From NCBI RefSeq assembly GCF_020497125.1, contig NC_059075.1, forward strand, positions 44,428,003 to 44,492,002: a stretch of DNA of 64,000 nt, in the 5' to 3' direction. The notes under the pieces are model-generated. The model was not told the DNA's origin, did no database searches, and saw only the letters and a list, made by a program, of their open reading frames with translations. The DNA comes from Mauremys mutica. Taxonomy: Eukaryota; Chordata; Testudines; Geoemydidae. Within the stretch, counting starts at the first letter, position 1. Each line of letters starts with the position of its first letter. A program made the position numbers and the translations under genes. Shown here piece by piece: positions 1-11,272 of this stretch.

Positions 1-251
1 AATCTTAATAAAGAGCATCTTTATTACAATCTCATGTTAACTATGTAAGGGCAATTAGGTTGGTTAGGTACTGCATGATCATTCATATGACCATTGTGAG
101 GATCAAATGGAATAAGAAATTAAATAGACTTCTCAAAAATATCACAAGGCCTTGAAAAAATTTTACTGTCACCATCTCGCTTGGTGTTGAAGAGGACTTT
201 GCTGTGTAGAACTGCTCCTCTTGTGACTTGTCTCACCAACTCCAACAATAA

Positions 252-439
252 TAGGAGATATACCAATCTCCTAGAACTGGAAGGGACCTTGAAAGGTCAT
301 TGAGTCTAGCCCCCTGCCTTCACTAGCAGGACCAAGTATGATTTTTACCCCAGATCTCTAAGTGGCCCCCTCAATGATTAAACTCACACCATGGGGTTTA
401 GCAGGCCAATGCGCAAACCACTGAGCTATCCCTCCCCCC
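252..439 (-). mobile_element. tRNA-derived SINE, tortoise Cry I type
   Basis: Read on the minus strand this starts with a G-rich lead into GGGATAGCTCAGTGGTTTG, a good Pol III A box, followed by a B-box-like stretch and a tail ending in a CR1-like block (CCTTTCAAGGTCCCTTCCAG). It is the same family as 27059-27245, in the opposite direction. The family name is from memory of turtle SINEs. A non-coding retroposon mobilised by CR1 machinery is the likely origin. Divergence is modest and the copy looks nearly full length. Confidence 0.85.
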
Positions 440-540
440 AAAGTAGAGCAAAGCTGCCATCACAGCTAGGCAGAGCTGGGAATAAACCTGTCTCCTAAAT
501 TCTAGTTCAATGCCTTACCCACAAGACTATCTTTCTTATT
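440..540 (-). repeat. MIR-like SINE fragment
   Basis: On the minus strand the order is a tRNA-like start (GTGGGTAAGGCATTGAACTAG), then GGAGACAGGTTTATTCCCAG and CTCTGCC. This matches the 5' half of MIR/CORE-SINE copies. It abuts the A-box end of the younger SINE at 252-439. It is short and old, so the family call is tentative. Confidence 0.4.
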
Positions 541-545
541 TAGCA

Positions 546-3080
546 GACTACATGCAGGGTGACATCAGATTTACAACTGTATAACACAGAAGATAATTTG
601 GCTCCGGCTTTTCTAATTGCTGCTTTGTTTAAAAAGCTTTTGGTAAACTCTTCACTCTGAGTTGAAGGGACGAGCGGAAAATAAACAGCTACATTCCTCT
701 AATAAGTGAAAATGAATTGCAATTATAGTAAAAATATTGCTAGTAATGTACACTATTTTAGATTAAGCTATTTAAAGCAAAAAAAAAAGACATTCATCTC
801 ACTAATGGGGTCTGCACACTAGCTATTTGGTGACTTTCTATGTGAAGGACTGCTTAAAACCTCTCCTTTTGGGTTTTTTAAATGCAAGTGGACAAAATGG
901 TAGGGTCAAGATGTTGCATTCCTTCCTCTCAATTTTGCTAAACAGAGAACCCTCAGTTATGAGGCACAACAGTGGCTCTCTGGCTAACATATTGAAAGTG
1001 AAACAGGCTCCTTTGAGTGCTTGTTAAAAGAGATTAATTCAAGATAAATAAAATTAAAAAGGGGAAGAATCTTCCAGGAAAGTTCCAATGAAATCTAAGT
1101 AGAAGCAGATGCCATTATTTGTGGGGAACACAAGCGGAGTGTGCTCTGCAGTTGAAGACTTGGTCTTTAAGCCCAAAGTAATGCTGTTCTTTATATCACT
1201 AAAACTAAATTAAATGAAAGAAAGGGTTAATCTGATCCTAACACAATTGCCATTTGAGAATGCAAATAGCTGCTAGATTGCTAACTAAATGATTTGCTGG
1301 TTCAAAATGGGAGTCCAGATTGAGGCCTCTTTGAAAATGTGGCATAAATTTGCTACTTACATGATGGTTTAGTGATTGCACATTGTATTGCAATGTGTAA
1401 TGACACTTGCTTTTTTTATACTCTCTATGGAGGTACAGACTAGCTGTGATCCTGTATGAATCTGCATTTCCTTAGTCTGCGTTTTTAGTGTATGAAAATT
1501 TCATACTCGCAGACAATAGACGTGCTAAATAAATGGGTATGCCTGTGAAGTAACTGAAAAAGCTCATGAAGAAATAAATGTAACACGAGACTATCCGCTG
1601 TATAAGGCTTCAACTCTGCAAATGTTTGAGCACAAATATATGAGTAGTCCCAATGATTTCAATGCAAGTAAAGTTAACCATATGCTTAAATGTTTGCAAA
1701 ATTAGGCCCTACATCCAGAGAATGACACAAATTGCAGCAGAGTGTATTTCATTCACTCTGTGTCTGTGAAACGTATGAGTATTCAGAATCTAGGACACAT
1801 ACATTCTGAGGTACATTTATCCCTGTAGTGTGTCTAAGTATAGCATGTTTTTTTACCAGTAGCTTTGATGAGATAAAGAGCTGGTAGTTGGCATGAAAAA
1901 AATGCACGCATGCAGAAACTGCAACTGTTAATCTTTCTTGGCACTATAGCTATCAAGTGGAATTAGAGCAGACAAAAATGGCTGATTTTCTTCATTTTGC
2001 CTGCTGTATCCTGCAGAGGTGAAAGCCTGAACGAGTTTTGTATTGCACTCTGCAGGTGGAAAGACTTAAGTTTGAACCTCTCTCATGCAAACTTGAAAAG
2101 AGCATTCTGAGAGTATTCTGCACCTGGACCATCAAGTTTTGCCCTGGAGACCAACTGCCAAAAAATGCAGCTGCCATGCAGAGAAAGATGATATCCAAGT
2201 TAAATCCAAATTCTAGGTTCTAGCAGCCAATGTAGAGTTTAGAGCATGAACATGATGTGTTTTCGTCTATCTGCTCTGACTAGAGGGCAAACGACTGCAT
2301 TTTCAATCAGTTACATCTTCCAGGTAGCCTTCAAGTTAACCCCAGGTGGCATGTACAGCACTGTGACTGTATCTGAGAAAGCGATCACCATGGCTAATTC
2401 TGCATCTGAGAAGAAAGGGTGCAGTCTTTTAGCCAGGCAAAGGTGGGAAAAAACCCATTTCTGGTCACTGTTGCTATGGGAATCTGGGAGCAGAGATGAG
2501 TCAAATAGAACTCTGAGATTACAAGTCATCTTGACAATCAGAACAGTACAAATTGCAAAAAGGTCTGAAGCTCAAAATATTCCATTGTCAAATCTCTCAA
2601 ATGTGCCATTATTTTACTACTAAGCTGTCGTTAGAACATGGATGTATGCACTATAGGACAGCAGCAACACTTAGGTACAAACAAAACCTTTTGTCTCTCT
2701 TTTATTGAGAGGGCATTAATTGCATTTGTGTTGTATCAGATTAAAGGAGACCTCAAATAGCAGGAGTAACAACTTATACTATAAAAGAACAACCACATTT
2801 AGTGGGGAAAAGGTTTGTCAAGGGAAGAGAGTATTGCAGAAGTGCCATAATTTACTACTTCTTGCCTTTACTTAACTATCAAGGTATAGTACAGCCAATC
2901 TTAGACTCTGTGGCTGCTAGATCAGAAAAAAAGCACTGGTTCTTCTGTACTGCACAAATACAAAGGCTAATCATAGTTCTTAAGGGAAAAATCCTCTCTT
3001 CAATGCTTCAGAGGTGCTTGGTTAAGCTGTTGTTAGATAGTATATACCATCTCTTTATACAGCATAACTGATAGGAAAGG
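546..3080. other. No gene recognised
   Basis: AT-rich unique-looking DNA. Open frames of 60-125 codons occur on both strands near 827-1027 and 1992-2623 but overlap each other antisense and show no domain, repeat or codon pattern that I recognise. I see no element ends or duplications. Confidence 0.5.
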
Positions 3081-3087
3081 ATCATTT

Positions 3088-3190
3088 CTATGTTTGGAAA
3101 TTAGCCTAAGGCTTGAAAGACCTGGGTTCAAGTCCTTGATCTGCCATAGGTCCTGCATAAGCTTGGGCAAATCATTAAGGCCTCATCTGC
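3088..3190 (+). repeat. MIR/CORE-SINE fragment
   Basis: The order 'ttgaaagacctgggttcaag' (B-box region), then a core ending 'cttgggcaaatcattaaggc', matches the middle of amniote MIR elements. Divergence is high, as expected for an ancient copy. Confidence 0.5.
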
Positions 3191-3431
3191 TTATTACTTT
3201 AGTCCACACCATAAGAGTATACATTTTAGTGCGCCTGTGGGGTCCCTGCTGGCCAGTTCCCAAGTGGGCATTCATGTAGTTCTATTTGAAAGAGAGCTAC
3301 ATAAACATGCACTAGGGAATATTTAGTGCACAGCAGCAGGGTCCAAATGGGCCAGTTAGCGTGTGCACACTTCTATGGACTGAAATATACCTCCCTCTGG
3401 AATGGACTAACTCTGTAGACAAGCCCTTAGC
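3190..3431. mobile_element. Non-autonomous DNA transposon relic, Harbinger-like end
   Basis: The right end reads TCTGTAGACAAGCCCTTA, like the GTAGACA...TTA ends of the Harbinger-type elements at 14741 and 44119. The interior stretch 'gggtccaaatgggccagtta' is one I recall from a dispersed turtle MITE. The left end ('tagtccacacc') is decayed and the TTA on that side is ambiguous. Confidence 0.42.
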
Positions 3432-3928
3432 TTCTGAGGGCCAGACCCAGAAAGGGACTGTCTGAGTCCCAGTTTTAGGTGCCATTACAATCCACAAAAC
3501 CCCTGGTTGGCTGCTACCTAAGCCTGTAGGTGCCTAAACTCACTCAGTGACTAAATTTTTGCTATGAAAGGTCCCTAGCCACCTAAGTTTTTGCCTCTGA
3601 GCCTGCTCACTGCTGCCGCACTCTAGGCACCCAGATGCCTGTCTCCGACCTAGGCACCAGCACAATCTGCAACCCAGGGAAAGATAGGCAGAGGAATGCC
3701 TATCTTCATCATGGGGCCCAATCCAGTTGGTGTGCTCTGAGCATGCCTAGCTCCATATAAAATGACCAGGAGGAGGCCTCTCTTATAACCTTTGGCACAA
3801 TGGTTAGGGGTACTCAGGATGTGGAAGACCCTGGGTCAATTTCTCCCCTTTGCCTAATGAGGAATCAGATTTGAACAGGGGTTCCCTGTCTCTCAGAGGA
3901 GTGTATGAACTACTGGACTATGGGTAAA

Positions 3929-6046
3929 CAACCAATTTGTCAGCACCTGAGGACAATAGGATAAATAATAATAGCCAACATGGATTTATCAAGAATAAAT
4001 CATGTCAAAGTAACCTAATTCCTTTCTCTGACTGGCATAGTGGGAAGGGGAAACAGTAGACATATTTTATCTTGATTTTAGTAAGGCTTCTTGACATAGT
4101 TCCACATACATTCTCATAAACAAACTAAGGAAATGTGGTTTAGATGAAACTATTATGAAGCGGGTACATAACTAGTTGCAAAACTGTATTCAAAGTGTCG
4201 TTATCAGTGGTCCACTGTCAAACTGGGATAGCATATCTAGAGGGGTCCCATAGGGGTCTGTCCTGGATCTGGTGGTGCTATTCAATTTTTTAATTAATTA
4301 CTTGTCTACTAGTGTATACTTATAAAACTTGCAGAGGAAACCAAGCTGGAATGGGGGTGCAAGCATATTGAGGACAGGATTAGAATTCAAAATAACCTTG
4401 ATGAATGGAGAACTTGCCTGAAATCAACAAGATTACATGCAATTAAGATAAGTGCAAAGTACTATACTTAGGAAGGGCGGGGGAGGGGGGGAATCAAATA
4501 AACTACAAAATGGGGAATAACTGGGTAGGCAGTAATGCTACAGAATAGGATCTAGGGGTTATAGTGGATCACAAATTGCCTATGAACCAACAAAGCGATG
4601 CAGTTACAAAAAAGTCTATCGTCATTCTGGGTGTATTAACAAAAGTGTTATATAGAAGACAAGGGCGGTAATTATCGCGCTCTGCTCAATGCTGGTGAGG
4701 CCTCAGCAGGAGTATTCTGTCCAGTTCTGGGTGCTACACATTAAGAAATATGTGGACAAATTGGAAAGAGTCCAGAGGAGAGCAACAAAAATGATAAAAA
4801 AGATATAGAAAAACCTGATTTATGAGGAAAGATTAAAAAACTGGGCATGTTTTGTCTTGAGAAAAGATGGGGACCTGATAACAGTCTTCAACTATGGTAA
4901 GGGCTGTTATAAAGAATTATCCCTTGTTGTCCATGTCCACTGAAGCTATGACAAGAAATAGTCAGCTTTAGGGAGATTTAGGTTCGATATCAGGAAAATC
5001 TTTCTAACAATAAAGGTAGTTAAGCTCTGGAATTGGTTTCCAAGGGTGATTGTGGAATCCTGTTACTGGAGGTCAGGGGTGGGCAAACTTTTTGGCCTGA
5101 GGGCCACATTGGGGTATGGAAATTGTATGGCAGGCCATGAATGCTCACGAAATTGGGGGTAGGGGTGCAGGAGTGGGTGAGGGCTCTGGCTGGGGGTGCG
5201 GGCTCTGGGTTGGGGCCAGACATGAGGAGTTCAGGGTGCAGGAGGAGGCTCCAGGTTGGGATGCAGGGTATATGTGAGGGCTCTAGGGTGGGGCTGGGGA
5301 TGAGGGGTTTGGAGTGCAGGAGGGTGCTCCGGGTTGGGACCAATGGGTTCAAAGGGCAGGAGGGGGAACAGGGATGGGGCAGGCTATTGGAGCATGGTGG
5401 GGGTAAGGGCTCTGGCTGAGGGTGCGGGCTCTGGGGTGGGGCTGGAGATGAGGGGATTGGGGTACAAAAGGGGGCTCTGGGATGGAATTGAGGGATTCAG
5501 AGGGTGGGAGGGGGGAATCAGGGCTCTGGCAGGGGATTGGGGTGCAGGGGGGGCTCAGGGGTGCAGGCTCTGGGCGGTGCTTACAGCAAACAGCTCCTGG
5601 AAGCATGTCCCCCTTCCAGCTCCAAGGTGCAGCCAGACGGCTCTGTGCAGTGTCCCGTCCGCAGGTGCCACCCCTGCGGCTCCCATTGGCCAGGAACCGC
5701 AGCTATTGGGAGCTGCAAGGGCAGTGTCTGTGGATGGGGCAGTATGCAGAGCTGCCTGGCCACGCCTCCACGTACTACGTAGGAGCCTCCGCGTACTACG
5801 TAGGAGCTGCGTACTATGTAGGAGCCAGCTGCTTCCTGGGAGACGCGCAGAGTGGGGCAAGCCTCCGACCCCACTCCCCGGCGGGAGATGAGGGCCGGAT
5901 TAAATGGTCTGACGGGCCAAATGTGGTCTGTGGGCTGTAGTTTGCCCACCCTGGTCTAGATATACTTGGTCCTGCAGCAGCATAAGAGGCTGACTAAATG
6001 ATTCCGTGACGTCCTTTCTAGCTCTACATTTCTATGATTCTATAGT
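3929..6046 (+). mobile_element. CR1 LINE, 5'-truncated and decayed
   Basis: A CR1-clade non-LTR retrotransposon. The region 3960-4420 still translates in pieces to reverse-transcriptase-like sequence; near 4245 the expected GVPxGSVL motif survives with a stop at x. 4700-5073 carries the C-terminal part (GQFWVLH-like, then ERVQRRATKMI-like) and the 3' UTR resumes at 5954 and ends in 'tctatgattctat'. A hAT element interrupts it at 5074-5953. Many stops and frame changes show it is dead. The boundaries come from comparison with the uninterrupted fold-back copy at 16255-17286. Confidence 0.8.
5074..5953. mobile_element. hAT-like DNA element with minisatellite core
   Basis: Inverted ends CAGGGGTGGGCAAACTTTTT and GTTTGCCCACCCTG bound the element. 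The core (about 5145-5580) is a degenerate G-rich array built on 'gggctctggggtggggctgg'-type units. Near the right end three copies of CGTACTACGTAGGAG (third with one change) lie at 5771, 5792 and 5809. Overlapping open frames on both strands of the core reflect base composition, not genes. The flanking 8-mers (CTGGAGGT and GTCTAGAT) do not match well, so no intact target duplication is seen. Confidence 0.72.
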
Positions 6047-6722
6047 GTGATGTGTGTCTCTCTCAATCTCTCTTGTTGAAGCCATTCCACTTTTAGTTAA
6101 ATAATTAAATATTAATTAGGCAAAAGACAGCATGAGACTCACTCTGTTGTTCAGTGGCTAGGACACTCATCTGAGAGATGGGTGATCCTAGGTCAGATCC
6201 AGTTGACAAGAGATGGGAATTGAACCACAATCTCTTATGTCCTGGATAAATGCCATAACCACTGAGCAAAAGATTATAAGGCAAGCTGTCCCCTCCTCCT
6301 GGTCATCCTCAGAGGATGTCTACCAGCTCAAGCCTCTTCTGCCTGTCTTACCTGGGGTTCAGGATTGCATTGGGGCTTAGGCATGAGACAGACACCCAGA
6401 TGCCTGCCTGAGGCAGCAACATGCATGCTCAGTGGTGGAAATTTAGGTGCCTAGGGAACTTTTACAGCAAAAATGTAGGTGCTGAGTGAATTTAGAACTT
6501 AGGTAGCAGTCGGTGGGACTTAGGCACCTAAGTCTTCTTCTGGATCTGGCCCTCACATAGCACAGTAGTGGGGGCGAGATCAGTACCTAAGATAAATAAA
6601 CAACACTCATATGACTGGAAACCTATCTCAAGTTTAGAAACGCTGGCTGTGGCAGTGATCAGCAACCCCCCAAGGGAGCTTTAGCTTGCCTAAGTATAAC
6701 AAACTATTACAGAGGTATGCAG

Positions 6723-6843
6723 TGGTGTTGTAGCTGTGTTGGTCCCAGGATATTACAGAGGCAAAGTGGGTGAAATAATAGCTTTTATTGGACCATCTTC
6801 TGTTGGTGAGAGAGACAAGCTTCCCAGCTACACAGAGCTCGAA
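6723..6843 (-). repeat. Dispersed reptile retroelement 3' fragment (family A)
   Basis: Contains 'ttttattggaccatcttctg' followed by 'ttggtgagagagacaagctt'. The same sequence appears in reverse at 42617-42730, giving direct in-window support for a dispersed family. It shares the 'acacggctac'-type terminus and 'gaaagct' core with the fragment at 30546-30660. A Penelope-type or other LINE 3' end is possible; the family is not certain. Confidence 0.7.
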
Positions 6844-6899
6844 AACAGAAGTTGAGCCAGTAAAAGCTGTTACCCCACCAAACTTATCTCTATTACAGA

Positions 6900-9800
6900 G
6901 GTTACATTTTAATTCATATTAACTGTTCTTGGAAAATCCTCTGTGTGTGTGAGAGGCATAGTTGTATCTGTTTCAGGATCAGAAACTGTATTATATGCCT
7001 TTTACTTTTTAAAAAAATATAATTATCGTAGGCAATGAAAAGGAAATCTTAATTTATTCATGTTCTGAGTTCATCTCTGCCCACCTTAAGGGACCAGTAA
7101 TGCAACACATCATTTTGTTCTGTTTCCTTCTGTTGTGTCCCTTTTAAAACTGATGCACCGTGGAGCACTGGTAGATTTGCCTCATCTTTCCCAACAGTAG
7201 TTCTAGTTCTGTGCATGGGGAGAAGGTGAACTGGGGAGAGGCCCTGCATCATCGCCCCATCTAACTCTGTGGAGAATCTACAGGAGAGTTCATATCAATT
7301 CAGGCTTCTATAAGACTTCTGCAGAGCACTTTCAGGATGGAGAACCTCCCTTCCCTTCCATGGCCACAGACAGAGCAATCCCTGGTAGCACAGTGCCAGT
7401 ACAGCTGCAGTGCCTGGGAACTGGAGAGAGGCCAGGGACCTCTCAAGCTGATGAGGAGGCCCAGTGGGTTCCCCAAGAGCCATGCATTTTGGAACCCCCC
7501 ATCCTGGCTTCTTCCTACCACCCTGCAAACCCCTCTTCTGGACAGAAGACTTAAGAAACAAACCTGAAAAGGATTTTTATGGAGTTCTCATTTACCTGAA
7601 TTCCCAAAGTGAGTTTTCCCATGGGAGGGACGTTCTAATCCAGAATTACTACCTTCCTGTTTAAGAACCCTCATTTCTACCACTCCCAAGCAGTGCTTAG
7701 CGCCTTCCCTCAGGGCCCTCAAGGCATGATTGCTGCAAATATTGAATGACTTTAACATACACATGATAAACATAAATGTGCTGGGCTACATCTAAGGAGC
7801 ACTTGGCACAAGTCAGGTAGGTGGCTTTAAGTTCACGTTTGCATCGTCTCTCCTAGGGCTGCTGTGTGCAGGGCCAGATTCCTGTGGTGATTTAGAGCAG
7901 CCTACAGGCCACTCTTACAGCCCCAAGGGCCTGAAACTGTAGCCAGGAATTGATTCAGGGTAGGGGTGTTCCTGACATAACTCATTTTCTCTGGTCACAC
8001 CCCATATCTCTACACTGCGGGAGGGTCACCTTTTCCCCAGTGTAATCCTCCTAGGGCCAGTACACTCTGTAAGCCAGTATTCACAAGCGGTATGAAGCGA
8101 AGTGAATATACTATAACAGAGGCTCTGGCCCCATATATTTTCATTAACTAACTTTCATATTATTTTAGCTATAGTAGGCAGCTTTGCCAACGGTTACCAC
8201 AAGGTATGCTTAGAATAGGAAATAAGTTGTGTAATTTTGCATATCTGGGAGCAAATGCTGCCTTTTTAAATCACAACCACAGTAGTGCAGGATGAATCCT
8301 TTAAATTTTAACCAGGAGCAAAACAACATTTTTCCCTCTCTTGAATGTTTTGTATTAGGCTGTCAAGGTCTCTTAGTAGTTGAGAGGATTATTCTGAGTC
8401 TGTCTTTCATCTGTCTCTAGGCTAAGAGATATTATTATCACATATGGGCACCAAATCTCACTGGCTTGCGGATTTCTTTCCCCCTGAGTATGCTGCACTC
8501 TTGATTTACTTATATTTGATTGTCTTTTTCTGTTCCTTATGTTTAGATCACATGGTAATTAGAGGAAGCTATAATTTGTTCTTCATGCTGTCCTGGATAT
8601 TCTTACTCATCAAAGATCTGGGTCCTGTAATTTACTTCTGCTCCTATTTTTGATTAAATGATTATTGCAAATGCCATATCCTGTTCCAAATGAAGACAAT
8701 AGAATTTTTGCTCCGACTTATTTGGACCAGGAATTAGCACTTAAAAGCATCCATAAAACTAGTTCCTTGGAAGGAGGGAATTCAAGATATTGGTTGCATC
8801 ATGAAGGCCACCATTTTACTCTCTCGTGATTCATGATACTCCTGAGAGATGAGGGACCACCACTTGGCAACACAGGCTTTCAGGATGGCAGGAATTCAGT
8901 AATGGTGACAGGGAAATAGGCCCCAGAATCGCAAACATCTTTTTATCTTTGCTTCAGGATGAGCCCTTAAACTATTTTTATTCATAGGAAAAGATCTAAG
9001 TGAAAAGAACACTTTCTTGTGGTTTCATTTAAACCTTAATTTCATAGAACAGGAGAAAAGTTAAGGACGCAGCACTACTTAGGACATGGTACCCATGGAG
9101 AGGAAGATTAACTCACCAAAGGAGTGTTTGGTTAGTGAAGTAATTCAGTTTCTCAGCTTGAAACTCCAAAGGTGACACACTACAGTACTACTCTAGTCTG
9201 GCACTAGACTTAGTCTTGCTCCCAGGACCAGGTTTGCAAGGCAACTTCCAGAAGGGGCATGGGTTGTGAAGGGCCTGCTCCTTCTATACAGTATTAAAAA
9301 AAGACAATGTGCATCCTCTAACTATGACACCAATATTATCTCCTTTCCATGGCATTTATTAATGCAAAGTCATGCATCTATAAAAGGCTAAACCAACCTT
9401 GTAAACCTAGTTTAAGAAATCCAGCTTACTTTAAATTTAACTGAATCCTTTGAGTTTTACATTCCACTGTACAGTAATCATTATGAAATTGAGCAGTAAG
9501 ACATGGCAAAATACGAATTCTAGCTTCATATGTCAAATTCACTGTTAGAAATTTGGCTGAAGGGCAAATGCCATCCATCCACATGCTAGAAGATCTGAAT
9601 TACTGGCTGCACAAATAAGTCAAGTGCTGGAGTATCATTCATTTTATTGTGCATTTTTAGAAAGAAAATAAAATGAGAGAAAAACGTACAAATATTCAAT
9701 GCAAAAACATACCCTATCTAATTCCAGAGTCCAAATTTCAGATCTACAAAAGTAAGGGGACTCAAAGTCATGTAGTTCAGACTCCCTTGAAGACATTGCT

Positions 9801-10257
9801 ATACAAAATGCTACATATGTACAGTTAATTGTGTTGCCTTTTTAGCACACGCCCCCATTCCTTGGTCTCATCTCATTCCTGCTCCATTTGGAGGCCTTAG
9901 GACTGCCCAGAGTGCTATCCCCATGAAGACCTTGTACTATCTGGGTGTAAGGCCTCAACTGCAGCTAGCCCTTTATAGAGAACAGAAGTCAGGACACTCT
10001 CTTACCCTTCTATACCCACACCGGGCTGCCCATAATTTGCCTTACTTCCAATCTAGTAAAGCACTTGAGCAAGTGTGGAACTTTAAGCAAATAACCTGAC
10101 CTACTGAAGTGAATGAGACCCCTCATGCTTAAATGCTTTGTTGCTCTGGGAGCTAACTAAGCAGAAGATTCCAATTTTTACCTTTTTTTTTTTAAACCAA
10201 TTCTTTATTTTCAAACCATTTTAGTGCATTCCTTGTTAGAGTCTAAGAATACTGTGA
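6900..10257. other. No gene recognised
   Basis: Ordinary AT-rich DNA. Short open frames around 7058-7773 overlap on both strands and resemble no family that I know. I find no element ends here. A poly-T run sits at about 10181-10192. Confidence 0.5.
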
Positions 10258-10265
10258 CTACAGAG

Positions 10266-10515
10266 CAGGGATCAGCAACCTTTGGCCTGCGGGCCGGGCC
10301 GGTTTGTTTACCTGCTGCGTCCGCAGGTTCGGCCGATCCACAAGAATCCCTCGGCCCGTGCCACTTCCCGCAGCCCCCATTGACCTGGAGTGGCAAACCG
10401 CAGCCAGTGGGAGACACGCTTGGCTGAACCTGCTGATGCAGCAGGTAAACAAACCAGCCCGGCCCACCAGTGGGCTTACCCTAGTGAGCCTCGTGCCAAA
10501 GTTTGCCGATCCCTG
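10266..10515. mobile_element. hAT-like MITE with long terminal inverted repeats
   Basis: CAGGGATCAGCAACCTTTGG at the left pairs with CCAAAGTTTGCCGATCCCTG at the right, and inverted pairing extends inward for roughly 90 bp ('ggtttgtttacctgctgc' against 'gcaggtaaacaaacc'). Flanking 8-mers CTACAGAG and CTATAGAA agree at 6 of 8 positions, as expected for an aged hAT duplication. At 250 bp it is far too short to encode a transposase. Open frames through it on both strands are not genes. Confidence 0.85.
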
Positions 10516-11165
10516 CTATAGAACTTTTAAATCCAAACAACCCTTCTGTTTTCTGTGGGCAAATCAGGATCTAGGCAATTTTTATCAAAAACAGAAAACC
10601 ATTACTTATTTCCCACCTGAGTTACTATACAACAGCTGAATGAACTTTCTTGAAGACTTTGGAAGATATCACAGTGCCTTAAGCCAATTAGATTTTCACT
10701 GTATTTTTGGTTTGAGTTGGAGTGGCTGTCACTCTCTCTGCAGCCTCTTTGAAGCTGTGCATCTCAGAAGGGAGCCATTCCATTTAAGACACGCATATTT
10801 TCAAACAACAGCTCCCTCCGCCCTCCCCCGTGAGTGACAGCTATGGCATTTTAGACACAGAAAATAAAATGCAAGCTCCTCTGGGTGTTGGATGTTTCAG
10901 GGTCCCAGATTCCATGTGGTTCCAGAAAAGTGGATTAACACTGAAAAATAACAGGGGAAATAGTCAGGGTTTTTTCCTCCACTTTCTGTGTTGCTTCATC
11001 AGCCAATTGAGTGGAAGGGAGCTGGTTTTACCACCTTTTGGCCAGTTCGAGGCTGCTCATAACTGGTGCCACATTTAGTTTGTGCTCTATTAGCCTCGGT
11101 TTTGTAATGTTGTTATGATACCTTGTGTCTACCTATGCATTTCCAAAGGGCCACTCAAGTGGGGT

Positions 11166-11266
11166 GGATTTTTCAAAGGCACTCAGCATTGTCCAGTGAT
11201 AAAATTCCCATTGACTTCTTTGGGAACTGAGTTAGGTCAACACTGAGAGCTTTTGAAAATCCCAAT
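11166..11266. repeat. Short palindromic MITE-like repeat
   Basis: GGATTTTTCAAAGGCACTCAGC at the left is the inverse of a right end reading ACTGAGAGCTTTTGAAAATCCC, with the common centre 'cccattgacttc'. About 100 bp and non-coding. Confidence 0.6.
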
Positions 11267-11272
11267 TGCATT

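Larger units (their letters stand above)
3437..6553. mobile_element. Fold-back DNA element split by a CR1 insertion
   Basis: The ends are long inverted repeats: GAGGGCCAGACCCAGAA at 3437 pairs with TTCTGGATCTGGCCCTC at 6553, and pairing continues through blocks containing 'taggtgcctaa' and 'cactcag'. Inner modules near 3800-3900 and 6146-6275 look like tRNA-like hairpins (see 16806-16928). The sequence from about 3929 to 6046 is a CR1 insertion; without it the element is about 1.0 kb, matching its relative at 16255-17286. It codes for nothing visible. Outer target duplication is not clear, so the transposon superfamily is not settled. Confidence 0.7.

Noticed and set aside
2246..2623. 125-codon open frame with an antisense partner
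   Set aside because: No motif, no supporting signals, and comparable frames exist on both strands.
5141..5949. Overlapping open frames of up to 185 codons on both strands
   Set aside because: They lie in the G-rich minisatellite core of a hAT element. Absence of stops is due to base composition.
5066..5961. Possible 8-bp hAT duplication CTGGAGGT/GTCTAGAT
   Set aside because: Only 4 of 8 positions match, no better than weak chance.
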